A stretch of DNA of 5,470 nt from Rhodospirillaceae bacterium. GTDB lineage: Bacteria > Pseudomonadota > Alphaproteobacteria > UBA8366. Positions 1 to 5,096 of this stretch are shown here, piece after piece. Location of the stretch: the NCBI GenBank assembly GCA_002722095.1, contig PBKG01000013.1, positions 1 to 5,470 of the forward strand, read 5' to 3'. The notes under the pieces are model-generated. The model was not told the origin of the DNA. It worked only from the letters and a program-made list of their open reading frames with translations, and did not search any database. The translations under genes were made by a program, and so were the position numbers. How positions within the stretch are numbered: the stretch's first letter is position 1; each line of letters opens with the position of its first letter.

Positions 1-121
1 CGCTGGACACAACCTTAGGCGCCTTCGAAGGATCTTTCTTCTTCGCCGCCGCGGGCATCGCAAGACCAGCCGCAAAGGCAATGGCTGTTGTCGCCATCAA
101 AGCCTTATTGAGTTTGGACAT
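1..121 (-). CDS. Small exported protein, N-terminal fragment with signal peptide (function unknown)
   Basis: This is the beginning of a minus-strand gene whose 3' part lies outside the window; 40 codons are visible. The translation starts MSKLNKALMATTAIAFAAGL and has the three parts of a Sec/SPI signal peptide: a lysine-containing n-region (residues 1-6), an Ala-rich hydrophobic core (about 7-22), and an A-x-A cleavage site at PAAA (23-26). Cleavage is most likely after residue 26. The mature protein would then begin with a very basic KKKDPSKAPK stretch. The function cannot be judged from this fragment; it is inferred to be periplasmic or secreted. No strong Shine-Dalgarno precedes the ATG. 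An alternative start at Met9 (base 97) would shorten the n-region and remove its lysines, so the first ATG is preferred. The gene is divergent from the MFS permease. Confidence 0.75.
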   Translation of the reverse strand, partial: MSKLNKALMATTAIAFAAGLAMPAAAKKKDPSKAPKVVSS

Positions 122-428
122 ATAGCAAATCACCATTACTAGTTTGTCATTTACTACACAGGATGTGGGTAAATGAGTGCTCCGGAAGCTAATCCAATTC
201 GTATTTATAAACTTTATGTTGAAAATTTATCCTATGGAGCAACACCCAACAAGTGGGCGCGCCGACTTATAATTTATCGATGGTATGCAACTCGCTGTTC
301 ATTTCTTTAAAACCTTACCTTTCCGCTAAAGAGACATTCTACAAATTTCGCGTTTCACCAACCGCTAGCTCTGCGCCGCGCACTCGTCTAGGGTGCCGCT
401 CTCTCGAAACTCGACACTCTCCGACGCA
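122..428. other. AT-rich divergent intergenic region
   Basis: This spans 307 bp between the divergent exported-protein gene and the MFS gene. The stretch from about 122 to 350 is visibly richer in A and T than the flanking genes, with runs such as ATTTATAAACTTTATG near 200. It must carry the promoters for both flanking genes. A perfect TATAAT occurs at 268-273 on the plus strand, but no good -35 hexamer lies 16-18 bp upstream, so no promoter is called. The only open frame is a 45-codon ORF at 173-310, listed separately. The last 60 bp return to GC-rich composition. Confidence 0.6.
173..310 (+). CDS. Possible 45-aa small ORF (doubtful)
   Basis: An ATG at 173 opens a 45-codon frame ending in TAA at 308-310. 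The product begins MSAPEANPIRIYKLYVENLS and ends in a basic, aromatic stretch with RRLIIYRWYATRC. An AGGA lies 9 nt before the ATG, which is acceptable as a ribosome binding site. Against it, the ORF lies in an AT-rich intergenic region, its codon usage differs from every neighbour, and the sequence is not recognised as any family. It has no evident signal peptide or membrane segment. It could be a genuine small gene, a remnant of a longer one, or chance. Confidence 0.2.
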   Translation: MSAPEANPIRIYKLYVENLSYGATPNKWARRLIIYRWYATRCSFL

Positions 429-1631
429 ATGACATCCGAAGAAGTTTCTTGGAAAGGTGCCGCGACGCCGTTGGCGGCGACGTTTGCGGTTCAGACGCTG
501 GCGGCGATGGTGCTGTTCGGCGTGGCGGTGATCGCGCCTGTCGCGGCGGCGGATATGGGCGTGGATCCAACCTTAATCGGCACTTTCACCGCGATTGTCT
601 ACTGCTTCGGCATGATGGCGGGATTGCTAACCGGGGCTGCGACCGATCGTTACGGTGCCATCCGCATTTGCCAGGCGACGATGGTCTTCGCCCTTTTGGG
701 CACCGCCGTCCTGACCCTTTCCACCCCAATCGCCGCTATCGCCAGTGCGGCCCTGATCGGCCTCTGCTACGGCCCGGTGAACCCGGCGAGCACTCACATC
801 CTCGCCCGCGTTTCGCCGGAACGCTGGCGGCCGATGATATTTTCGATCAAGCAAACCGGCATGCCCGCAGGAAGCGCTGCGGCAGGCGTACTGCTCCCCC
901 TCCTCATCGTCGCCTACGATTGGCGCGTTGCCATCGCAACCACCGGGGTGCTGGCGCTTTTGGTCGCAATCTTCGTACAACCGCTGCGCCCGCGCCTGGA
1001 CACGATCCGCGACGGGAAACGAAGATTGCGCATCGGCGATATCGTCGAGCCGTTGAAACTCGTTTGGCGCGAGGGGGATTTGCGCTGCCTCGCGATCGTC
1101 TCCTTCACCTATTCCGGCTGCCAAGTGGCGATCACGGTGTTTTACGTCGTCTACCTGACGACGGTGATGGAGATGTCGATCACCGTCGCGGGGTTGATGT
1201 TCACGCTGCTGCAAATCGGCGCCGTCATAGGCCGGCTGTTATGGGGATCGGTGGCCGACAGCGTTTTCCCCGCCAATCTCGTTCTGGCGTGGCTCGGAAT
1301 CGCGACCGCCGTACTTTCCTTGGTCGTCGGAAGCTTCGCTCCCGGATGGCTGGTTTGGGCGGTAGGGCTGGTGAGTTTCGTAATGGGGATCACCAGCTCC
1401 GGCTGGAACGGTGTCTTTTTCTCCGAACTGGTCAAATACTCCCCTGCGGACGAAACCGGCGAAGCGGCGAGCGGCGTCCAGTTCGTGATCATGGCCGGCG
1501 TTATGACGATGCCGCCCCTCTTCGGCCTGCTGGTCACCGCGTCCGGCGGCTACTTTTGGGCCTTCGCGGCCACCGGCTTAGGCATGTTCGCCGCCGCAAT
1601 CTATCTGATGGTGAGAACACGCAACCGCTGA
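429..1631 (+). CDS. MFS family transporter (12 transmembrane segments)
   Basis: This encodes a 400-aa inner-membrane permease of the Major Facilitator Superfamily. Twelve hydrophobic segments can be placed at about 16-38, 49-71, 82-99, 101-120, 135-160, 163-183, 218-243, 250-275, 283-301, 305-327, 345-370 and 373-394. A basic cytoplasmic loop (about 184-217) separates the two halves. The loop-2/3 signature is present as GAATDRYGAIR (69-79), with a degenerate repeat after TM8, GSVADS (273-278). TM5 holds KQTGMPAGSAAAG (141-153), a Gly/Ala-rich motif common in anion- and cyanate/nitrate-like MFS groups. The substrate cannot be assigned. An in-frame GTG at 393 would add 12 polar residues; the ATG at 429 is preferred because it leaves a short N-terminus before TM1. 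Neither start has a good Shine-Dalgarno. The gene is convergent with the SemiSWEET, with a 25-bp gap. Confidence 0.93.
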   Translation: MTSEEVSWKGAATPLAATFAVQTLAAMVLFGVAVIAPVAAADMGVDPTLIGTFTAIVYCFGMMAGLLTGAATDRYGAIRICQATMVFALLGTAVLTLSTPIAAIASAALIGLCYGPVNPASTHILARVSPERWRPMIFSIKQTGMPAGSAAAGVLLPLLIVAYDWRVAIATTGVLALLVAIFVQPLRPRLDTIRDGKRRLRIGDIVEPLKLVWREGDLRCLAIVSFTYSGCQVAITVFYVVYLTTVMEMSITVAGLMFTLLQIGAVIGRLLWGSVADSVFPANLVLAWLGIATAVLSLVVGSFAPGWLVWAVGLVSFVMGITSSGWNGVFFSELVKYSPADETGEAASGVQFVIMAGVMTMPPLFGLLVTASGGYFWAFAATGLGMFAAAIYLMVRTRNR

Positions 1632-1656
1632 TCGTCGCGCGCGCTGCCGTGACCCG

Positions 1657-1917
1657 TTATTTATGTTTGAACTTCAACGCCAGGATGGTGATGACGCACA
1701 GCAGCGTGACCCCGTTGGCGACGAGCAATGGCAGATCGCCCCGCAGGAAACCGTATGCCAGCCACAGGCAGATGCCAAAACAAAGCACGAGATACATCGC
1801 CAGCGAGATGTCGCGGGTCTTCCGCGTGCGCCAGGTTTTAATCACCTGCGGAAAGAACCCCGAGGTGGTCACGATGGCCGCCGCCAACCCCAAAATGGTG
1901 ATACTGTCGAATTGCAT
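1657..1917 (-). CDS. SemiSWEET / PQ-loop family sugar transporter
   Basis: This encodes an 86-aa protein with three predicted transmembrane helices (about 5-23, 37-57, 63-82), the usual size of a bacterial SemiSWEET half-transporter. Members of this family dimerise in the inner membrane and carry sugars down their gradient. The PQ-loop is clear: SGFFPQVIKTWRTRKTRDIS (19-38), with the Pro-Gln pair at 23-24 and the basic loop and D-I-S that end it. Trp52 in LWLAYG and Asn68 in LLVANGV match the positions that line the sugar pocket in studied SemiSWEETs. The ATG at 1917 is chosen because GGGGAG lies about 8 nt upstream and the protein then begins at the first helix. The frame is open further upstream, but that stretch is non-hydrophobic and not family-like. 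The gene lies 92 bp downstream of the DUF427 gene on the same strand and may be co-transcribed with it. The substrate is unknown. Confidence 0.9.
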   Translation of the reverse strand: MQFDSITILGLAAAIVTTSGFFPQVIKTWRTRKTRDISLAMYLVLCFGICLWLAYGFLRGDLPLLVANGVTLLCVITILALKFKHK

Positions 1918-2009
1918 GAGGACGCTCCCCGGCTTGATGTAACGCGATGCGCTTGTCCGCTGGTGTAGCACCCAAATGCGGGAGTGGATATGTCGAAAAC
2001 CGCTGCCCC

Positions 2010-2411
2010 CTACTCTTCCCCCTCGATCCAACGGCCTACCCGGTTGGCGTAAAACGCCATATAGCCGGCGTAGGCCTCGCCCTCGTCGAAAGGGGTCTCG
2101 TAGGACCAGATCACGTTTTCTTCCAGTCGGTCGCCTACCCGCACGAAGTAGTAGGACGCATCGCCCTTATAGGGTCAAAAAGTGCTGTGATCGGTCTTGT
2201 GGATCAGATCCTCGCGCACGTCCGAACGCGGGAAATAATAGATCGGCTTGTGATTTGTTTCGTGCATGACGAACGCCGCTTCGGAATCCGCGACGCATAC
2301 GTCATCGATCAACGCCCGCACCCGCTTCCCCGCGGGCTCGACGGTGACCACATAATCCGGCGCCTTCACGAAGCCCGGCGCTGGGCCGGTCAGTATCGGT
2401 TTTTCGCGCAT
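2010..2411 (-). CDS. DUF427 (PF04248) family protein interrupted by an in-frame TGA at the conserved Cys: candidate selenoprotein or nonsense-mutated gene
   Basis: The frame from the ATG at 2411 to the TAG at 2010-2012 encodes a 133-aa DUF427 protein of normal family length, except that codon 79 (2175-2177) is TGA. Before it the product reads MREKPILTGPAPGF...KPIYYFPRSDVREDLIHKTDHSTF. After it, in the same frame, comes PYKGDASYYFVRVGDRLEEN, then WSYETPFDEGEAYAGYMAFYANRV up to GRWIEGEE and stop. In relatives the junction reads Y/F-C-P-Y/F/W-K-G-D-A-S-Y-Y (from memory of the family), so TGA sits exactly on the conserved Cys. There is no frameshift, and the 54 codons after TGA carry no other stop or visible decay. 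Explanations are selenocysteine, readthrough, a recent Cys-to-stop mutation, or a base error. Conventional calling would stop at 2175 and give 78 aa. The biochemical role of DUF427 is not established. Start choice: GGAGG lies 8 nt upstream. The gene is divergent from the enolase-superfamily gene. Confidence 0.85.
2134..2167 (-). other. Hairpin-forming sequence just downstream of the in-frame TGA (possible SECIS-like element)
   Basis: In the mRNA of the DUF427 gene, two mutually exclusive hairpins can be drawn after the TGA at 2177-2175. The first is AGGGC (2167-2163) with GUCCU (2157-2153), including one G-U pair, with loop GAUGC starting 12 nt after UGA. The second is CCUAC (2155-2151) with GUAGG (2138-2134), whose 12-nt loop starts 24 nt after UGA. 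Bacterial SECIS elements usually place the apical loop about 16-37 nt after UGA, with a G among the first loop bases. The first hairpin has the G but is too close; the second has the spacing but not the G. This is therefore weak support only, because any GC-rich coding sequence can fold by chance. Confidence 0.2.
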
Positions 2412-2414
2412 GAT

Positions 2415-2424
2415 CCCCTCCTCC
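2415..2424 (-). promoter_or_regulatory. Strong Shine-Dalgarno of the DUF427 gene
   Basis: Read on the minus strand this is GGAGGAGGGG. Its GGAGG core (2424-2420) lies 8 nt before the ATG at 2411, an ideal spacing. It decides the start: an in-frame ATG at 2426 lies upstream of this site and would place the ribosome binding site inside the coding region. A near-perfect ribosome binding site also argues that the gene is still meant to be translated despite its internal TGA. Confidence 0.7.
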
Positions 2425-2447
2425 ATTCCATGGTACCCGCTCCGCTT

Positions 2448-2479
2448 TCGGGCAATAATGACAGTATCGTCTTGCCCGA
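2448..2479. promoter_or_regulatory. 8-bp perfect inverted repeat in the divergent control region (possible operator)
   Basis: TCGGGCAA (2448-2455) and its exact complement TTGCCCGA (2472-2479) are separated by 16 bp. This gives a centre-to-centre distance of 24 bp, a little over two helical turns. The repeat lies in the 102-bp gap between the divergent DUF427 and enolase-superfamily genes and overlaps the candidate minus-strand -10 at 2463-2468. That position suits a dimeric repressor or activator acting on one or both genes. No local regulator gene is present to pair with it. As transcribed RNA it could instead form a bulged hairpin in the leader of the enolase-superfamily gene. Confidence 0.4.
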
Positions 2480-2491
2480 TTTGACGAGCAA
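2463..2491 (-). promoter_or_regulatory. Candidate sigma70-type promoter for the DUF427-SemiSWEET genes
   Basis: On the minus strand, TTGCTC (2491-2486, three of six matches to the -35 consensus) is followed after exactly 17 bp by GATACT (2468-2463, four of six matches to the -10). Transcription would start near 2456 and leave a leader of about 45 nt before the ATG at 2411. The match is modest and rests mainly on spacing and location. The -10 lies between the two arms of the inverted repeat. Confidence 0.3.
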
Positions 2492-2513
2492 GGCCGAGAG
2501 GGAGATTTCATCG

Positions 2514-3662
2514 ATGAAGATTACCGCCGTCACCTGTCGCATGGTGCATGTGCCCTATAAGGGCCACTATCAGACCTCCGCCGGGCGGACCAAAATGATC
2601 CGCCGTGTCCTGGTCGAGATCGAGACCGACGAGGGCATCAGCGGCATTGGCGAAACCGGGGCCATCTTGCCCGAACGAGGCGGCGAGACCGTCGAAGGCA
2701 TCTATATCGCCATCACCAAATATTTCGCGCCTTTGATCGTCGGCATGGACCCGTTCGATATCGGCCTCATCATCGACAAGATCGAAGGTGCGCATATGGG
2801 GCGAACCGGCTTTCTTTGCTCCAAATGCGGCATCGACAACGCACTTTGGGACATCATGGGTAAGGCCACCGGACGGCCCGCAGCCCAACTCCTGGGCGGC
2901 ATCCATAAATCCAACTTCACCGTCAGCCGCAGCCTCGGCATCAAATCGCCGGATGACCTTGCCAAAGACGCGATCGAACTGAAGGAGGCCGGGTACGCGC
3001 TGATCACGATCAAGGTCGGCTTCGACCCGAAAGAGGACGTCGAGCGGGTGGCCGCGATCCGCGATGCGGTCGGTGCCGGCTTCCCGCTCGAGATCGACGT
3101 CAATAGCGGTTACACGGTGGATGTCGCCGTGCCGACCCTCAAGAAAATGTGCAAATACGATATCGAGGCCATCGAGCAGCCCGGCCCTTGGTGGGATTAT
3201 CACGGCATGCGCGAGGTACGGCGCGCGATCAACGTGCCGATCATCGCCGACGAAAGTGCCTGGACCACCCACGACGTGATCAATCTCGTTCGTCACGAAG
3301 CCTGCGATATCATCTGCATCAAGCCGTTCAAGAATGGCGGGCTATATCTGGCCCGCCGCATGGCCGAAGCAGCCGACGCCGCCGGGCTCGGCGTTTCCAT
3401 GGGCTCGAAACATCCGCTCTCGACCGGCCTTGCGGCCATCCTTCATTTTGCCGCCGGCACCAAATCCGTTCACGCGCCCTTAGGGTACGGGTCTCCGTTG
3501 GAACGCTTGGCTGACGACATTGTGGATGACCCCATCGTCATGAAGGACGATGCCACCGTCGATCTGCCGGAGGGGCCGGGACTCGGAGTGACCGTGTCGG
3601 ATGAAAAGATGGCGAAATACCGAGTCGGCGATATCGAGATTCCCGATACCGATCTTTCCTGA
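2514..3662 (+). CDS. Mandelate racemase/muconate lactonizing enzyme (enolase superfamily) family protein
   Basis: This encodes a 382-aa cytoplasmic enzyme of the enolase superfamily, of normal length. Members abstract the proton alpha to a carboxylate and hold the enolate on Mg2+. The N-terminal capping domain covers about 1-125 and ends with GIDNALWDIMGKATGRPAAQ (106-125). The TIM barrel follows. Metal ligands appear intact: Asp195 (EIDVNSGY), Glu221 (IEQPGP) and Glu247 (IADESAW). The second-strand KxKVG motif reads T165-I-K167-V-G, so the second Lys is kept and the first is Thr. DIICIKPFKNGGL (265-277) supplies a Lys at the end of strand six, which with ADES suggests the MLE/epimerase side of the superfamily; this is not proof. 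Epimerase, cycloisomerase and dehydratase activities all remain possible. The start is set by a GGGAG about 9 nt before the ATG. The same frame stays open upstream to 1947, but that stretch is antisense to the DUF427 gene. The gene is convergent with the dioxygenase, 28 bp away. Confidence 0.92.
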   Translation: MKITAVTCRMVHVPYKGHYQTSAGRTKMIRRVLVEIETDEGISGIGETGAILPERGGETVEGIYIAITKYFAPLIVGMDPFDIGLIIDKIEGAHMGRTGFLCSKCGIDNALWDIMGKATGRPAAQLLGGIHKSNFTVSRSLGIKSPDDLAKDAIELKEAGYALITIKVGFDPKEDVERVAAIRDAVGAGFPLEIDVNSGYTVDVAVPTLKKMCKYDIEAIEQPGPWWDYHGMREVRRAINVPIIADESAWTTHDVINLVRHEACDIICIKPFKNGGLYLARRMAEAADAAGLGVSMGSKHPLSTGLAAILHFAAGTKSVHAPLGYGSPLERLADDIVDDPIVMKDDATVDLPEGPGLGVTVSDEKMAKYRVGDIEIPDTDLS

Positions 3663-3664
3663 CC

Positions 3665-3684
3665 GGGTCTGAATTCTTAGACCT
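3665..3684. repeat. Inverted repeat between convergent genes (doubtful terminator)
   Basis: GGTCT (3666-3670) pairs with AGACC (3679-3683). The stem can be extended to eight pairs by G-U and A-T pairs (3665 with 3684, 3671 with 3678, 3672 with 3677), leaving a 4-nt loop. It lies in the 28-bp gap between the stop codons of the two convergent genes, where a shared terminator is expected. However, the plus strand has AAAAA after the stem and the minus strand has no T-run after it. It is therefore not a canonical intrinsic terminator in either direction, and the U-run on the minus-strand transcript comes before the hairpin. Confidence 0.3.
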
Positions 3685-3690
3685 AAAAAC

Positions 3691-4530
3691 CTAGAACGGC
3701 GCGTCGCCTTTCAGCATGACGCGATAGAGGTAGCGGACCTGGTCATGGTCGTAATCGCCGTTCGCCTTATGCATCAAACAGCGATTGTCCCAAATCAGCA
3801 TATCGTCCGGCTGCCATTTGTAGCGGTACTGGTATTTTTCCTGGGTCGCATGGATTAGAAGTTCGTCGAGAAGCTCCAGCATCTCGTCTTCTTCCATGCC
3901 CTCGATCTCTTCGATACGGATCGGATTGATATAAAGCGACTTGCGCCCCGTCTCCGGGTGGGTGCGGACCAGAGGATGCATCGCGAAGGTGGGCGCCTTT
4001 TTCTTCGCCTCTTCGCTGAGCCCGGTCAATTTCCGCACACTGTATTTGCTCTGATAAACATGTTTCGCCTTGCGCCCGTCGATCCGGTCTTTGGTTTTCT
4101 GGGGCAAATCTTCGTAGGCCCGATGCATGTTGACGAATTGCGTATCCCCGCCTTCATCCGGCAACTGCTTGGCCAACAATACAGTCGCCTTCGGTGGCAA
4201 CGGATCGTTCGAATGATCGATGTGGTAGCCCGATCCCGAAATATAGCGGGTCCCGTCATCGTGACGGTCCTGGTTACAGAGATATGAAATCAACGGGCAT
4301 TCGGGCAACGCAAAGCGAGTGTTGTGCTGGCGGAAAACGTCCCCGAAAAGGCAAACCGCGTCGTAAAGCTGCTCAGGCGATAGGGGTTGTTTACGAATGG
4401 CCAGGACGGAGTTCTCGGCAAAGGCCTCATTAAGCTCGGCCTTCGTTTCGTCATCGACCGGCTTCGACAGATCGACGCCCATCACCTCCGCACCGATTTC
4501 CTCCGAAAGGGGAGCAATATTCAAACCCAT
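3691..4530 (-). CDS. TauD/TfdA family Fe(II)/2-oxoglutarate-dependent dioxygenase
   Basis: This encodes a 279-aa soluble enzyme of the taurine/2,4-D dioxygenase family. Such enzymes use O2 and 2-oxoglutarate to hydroxylate a substrate, often releasing a leaving group. The iron-binding facial triad is complete: His103 and Asp105 (GYHIDHSND) and distal His254 (IWDNRCLMHKANGDY). Thr130 in EGGDTQFVNM and Arg270 in RYLYRVML match the 2-oxoglutarate ligands of TauD. The family segment HPLVRTHPETGRKSLYIN (185-202) is also present. The N-terminus (LSEEIGAEVMGVDLSKPVDD) is typical, so the ATG at 4530 is right; AGAGGA lies about 8 nt upstream. The stop is TAG. The substrate is not readable: the family includes taurine, alkyl sulfate, chlorophenoxy acid and amino acid or betaine hydroxylases, so tauD is not assigned. 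It is convergent with the enolase-superfamily gene, which suggests but does not prove a shared pathway. Confidence 0.94.
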   Translation of the reverse strand: MGLNIAPLSEEIGAEVMGVDLSKPVDDETKAELNEAFAENSVLAIRKQPLSPEQLYDAVCLFGDVFRQHNTRFALPECPLISYLCNQDRHDDGTRYISGSGYHIDHSNDPLPPKATVLLAKQLPDEGGDTQFVNMHRAYEDLPQKTKDRIDGRKAKHVYQSKYSVRKLTGLSEEAKKKAPTFAMHPLVRTHPETGRKSLYINPIRIEEIEGMEEDEMLELLDELLIHATQEKYQYRYKWQPDDMLIWDNRCLMHKANGDYDHDQVRYLYRVMLKGDAPF

Positions 4531-4709
4531 GCCAATTTCCTCTTACGCACGATCCAAACGGTCGCGTCGTTTGCTATTGGAGGCCTACGGAATTGAGAGC
4601 GTCCTGCCAGCCTCACATCCACAGGATTCTATCCCAGACTTATCATGCAATCTGGCAATTGAGAATAAGCCCAACGAATTGGAAACATCGTCGGCAAGTT
4701 TCCCGACCC
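4531..4709. other. Intergenic region upstream of the dioxygenase gene
   Basis: This is 179 bp between the YCII gene's stop and the dioxygenase's ATG, both on the minus strand. A minus-strand TAGAAT (4631-4626) matches five of six bases of the -10 consensus, but nothing convincing lies at -35. A 6-bp inverted repeat, GGAAAC (4681-4686) with GTTTCC (4698-4703), lies just after the YCII stop and lacks a T-run. The length suggests that the dioxygenase has its own promoter rather than depending on the YCII gene. No coding sequence is supported here. Confidence 0.4.
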
Positions 4710-4997
4710 TTACTCGCCCATAATCTCGTACACGCGGATACTGGAAATATAAGGATTTTTCGCGGCTAACTTTTCTGCAGCCTCAAAACTTTCCGCTTCG
4801 ATAACGACGTAGCCGGTGATCGACTCCAACCCCATTGGCAAATCTACAGTCCCGGCATCGGAAATTTCCTTTCCCCGAGGCAAATGGCCCTTCTCGATGA
4901 TCTTGTCCTCGAGCAACGCAAACCATTCGCCCCATGCGGCCATGATTTCCGGCGTCGGTTTCTCGAAACCAAATGTGAGCAAAAGGAATTTCTTCAT
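4710..4997 (-). CDS. YCII-related (YciI-like) domain protein
   Basis: This encodes a small 95-aa cytoplasmic protein with a ferredoxin-like alpha/beta pattern typical of the YCII/DGPF family. It begins MKKFLLLTFGFEKPTPEIMA, then has a helix with AWGEWFALLEDKIIEKG (21-37). A turn with HLPRGKEIS follows (38-46), then the strand TGYVVIEAESFEAAEKLAAK (61-80) and a C-terminal strand SSIRVYEIMGE. The G-Y-V-V-I-E-A-E-S-F-E-A-A segment is the clearest family signature. Most members have no proven activity; a few related domains act as dehydrochlorinase- or muconolactone isomerase-like enzymes. The ATG at 4997 is preferred over an in-frame ATG at 5027 because MKKF is the usual start of the first strand and AAGGGGG lies about 6 nt upstream. 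The stop is TAA. The gene is divergent from the methyltransferase gene, 99 bp away. Confidence 0.85.
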   Translation of the reverse strand: MKKFLLLTFGFEKPTPEIMAAWGEWFALLEDKIIEKGHLPRGKEISDAGTVDLPMGLESITGYVVIEAESFEAAEKLAAKNPYISSIRVYEIMGE

Positions 4998-5096
4998 CTC
5001 GGCCCCCTTCCCCCGAACCTCTCGCACTATAGCGGCGGTGCTTGCAATTTTCTCCTTCGATGGCGAAACCCGATGTTCTCCGTTAGAGTGGCGCCC

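Noticed and set aside
268..273. Perfect TATAAT as a plus-strand promoter -10
   Set aside because: No recognisable -35 lies 16-18 bp upstream, and such hexamers are common by chance in an AT-rich stretch.
449..1942. A 497-codon plus-strand open frame overlapping the MFS gene
   Set aside because: Its product is Arg/His/Gly-rich with no hydrophobic helices, a typical shadow of a GC-rich gene. The MFS frame has twelve membrane segments and family motifs.
2010..2177. A frameshift as the cause of the broken DUF427 gene
   Set aside because: The sequence on both sides of the TGA lies in the same frame, so only one codon, not an indel, separates the two halves.
2175..2177. TGA reassigned to Trp in this organism
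   Set aside because: Trp is encoded by TGG throughout, TGA ends the MFS and enolase-superfamily genes at their natural C-termini, and the family residue here is Cys rather than Trp.
2424..2426. ATG at 2426 as the start of the DUF427 gene
   Set aside because: It lies upstream of the strong Shine-Dalgarno that serves the ATG at 2411 and has no good site of its own.
1947..2513. A plus-strand open frame that would extend the enolase-superfamily protein N-terminally by 189 residues
   Set aside because: The extension is the antisense of the DUF427 gene and has no family-like sequence. The real start is the ATG at 2514, with a ribosome binding site and the normal superfamily N-terminus.
4681..4703. 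GGAAAC/GTTTCC inverted repeat as a terminator of the YCII gene
   Set aside because: The stem has only six pairs, the loop is 11 nt, and no T-run follows on the minus strand.
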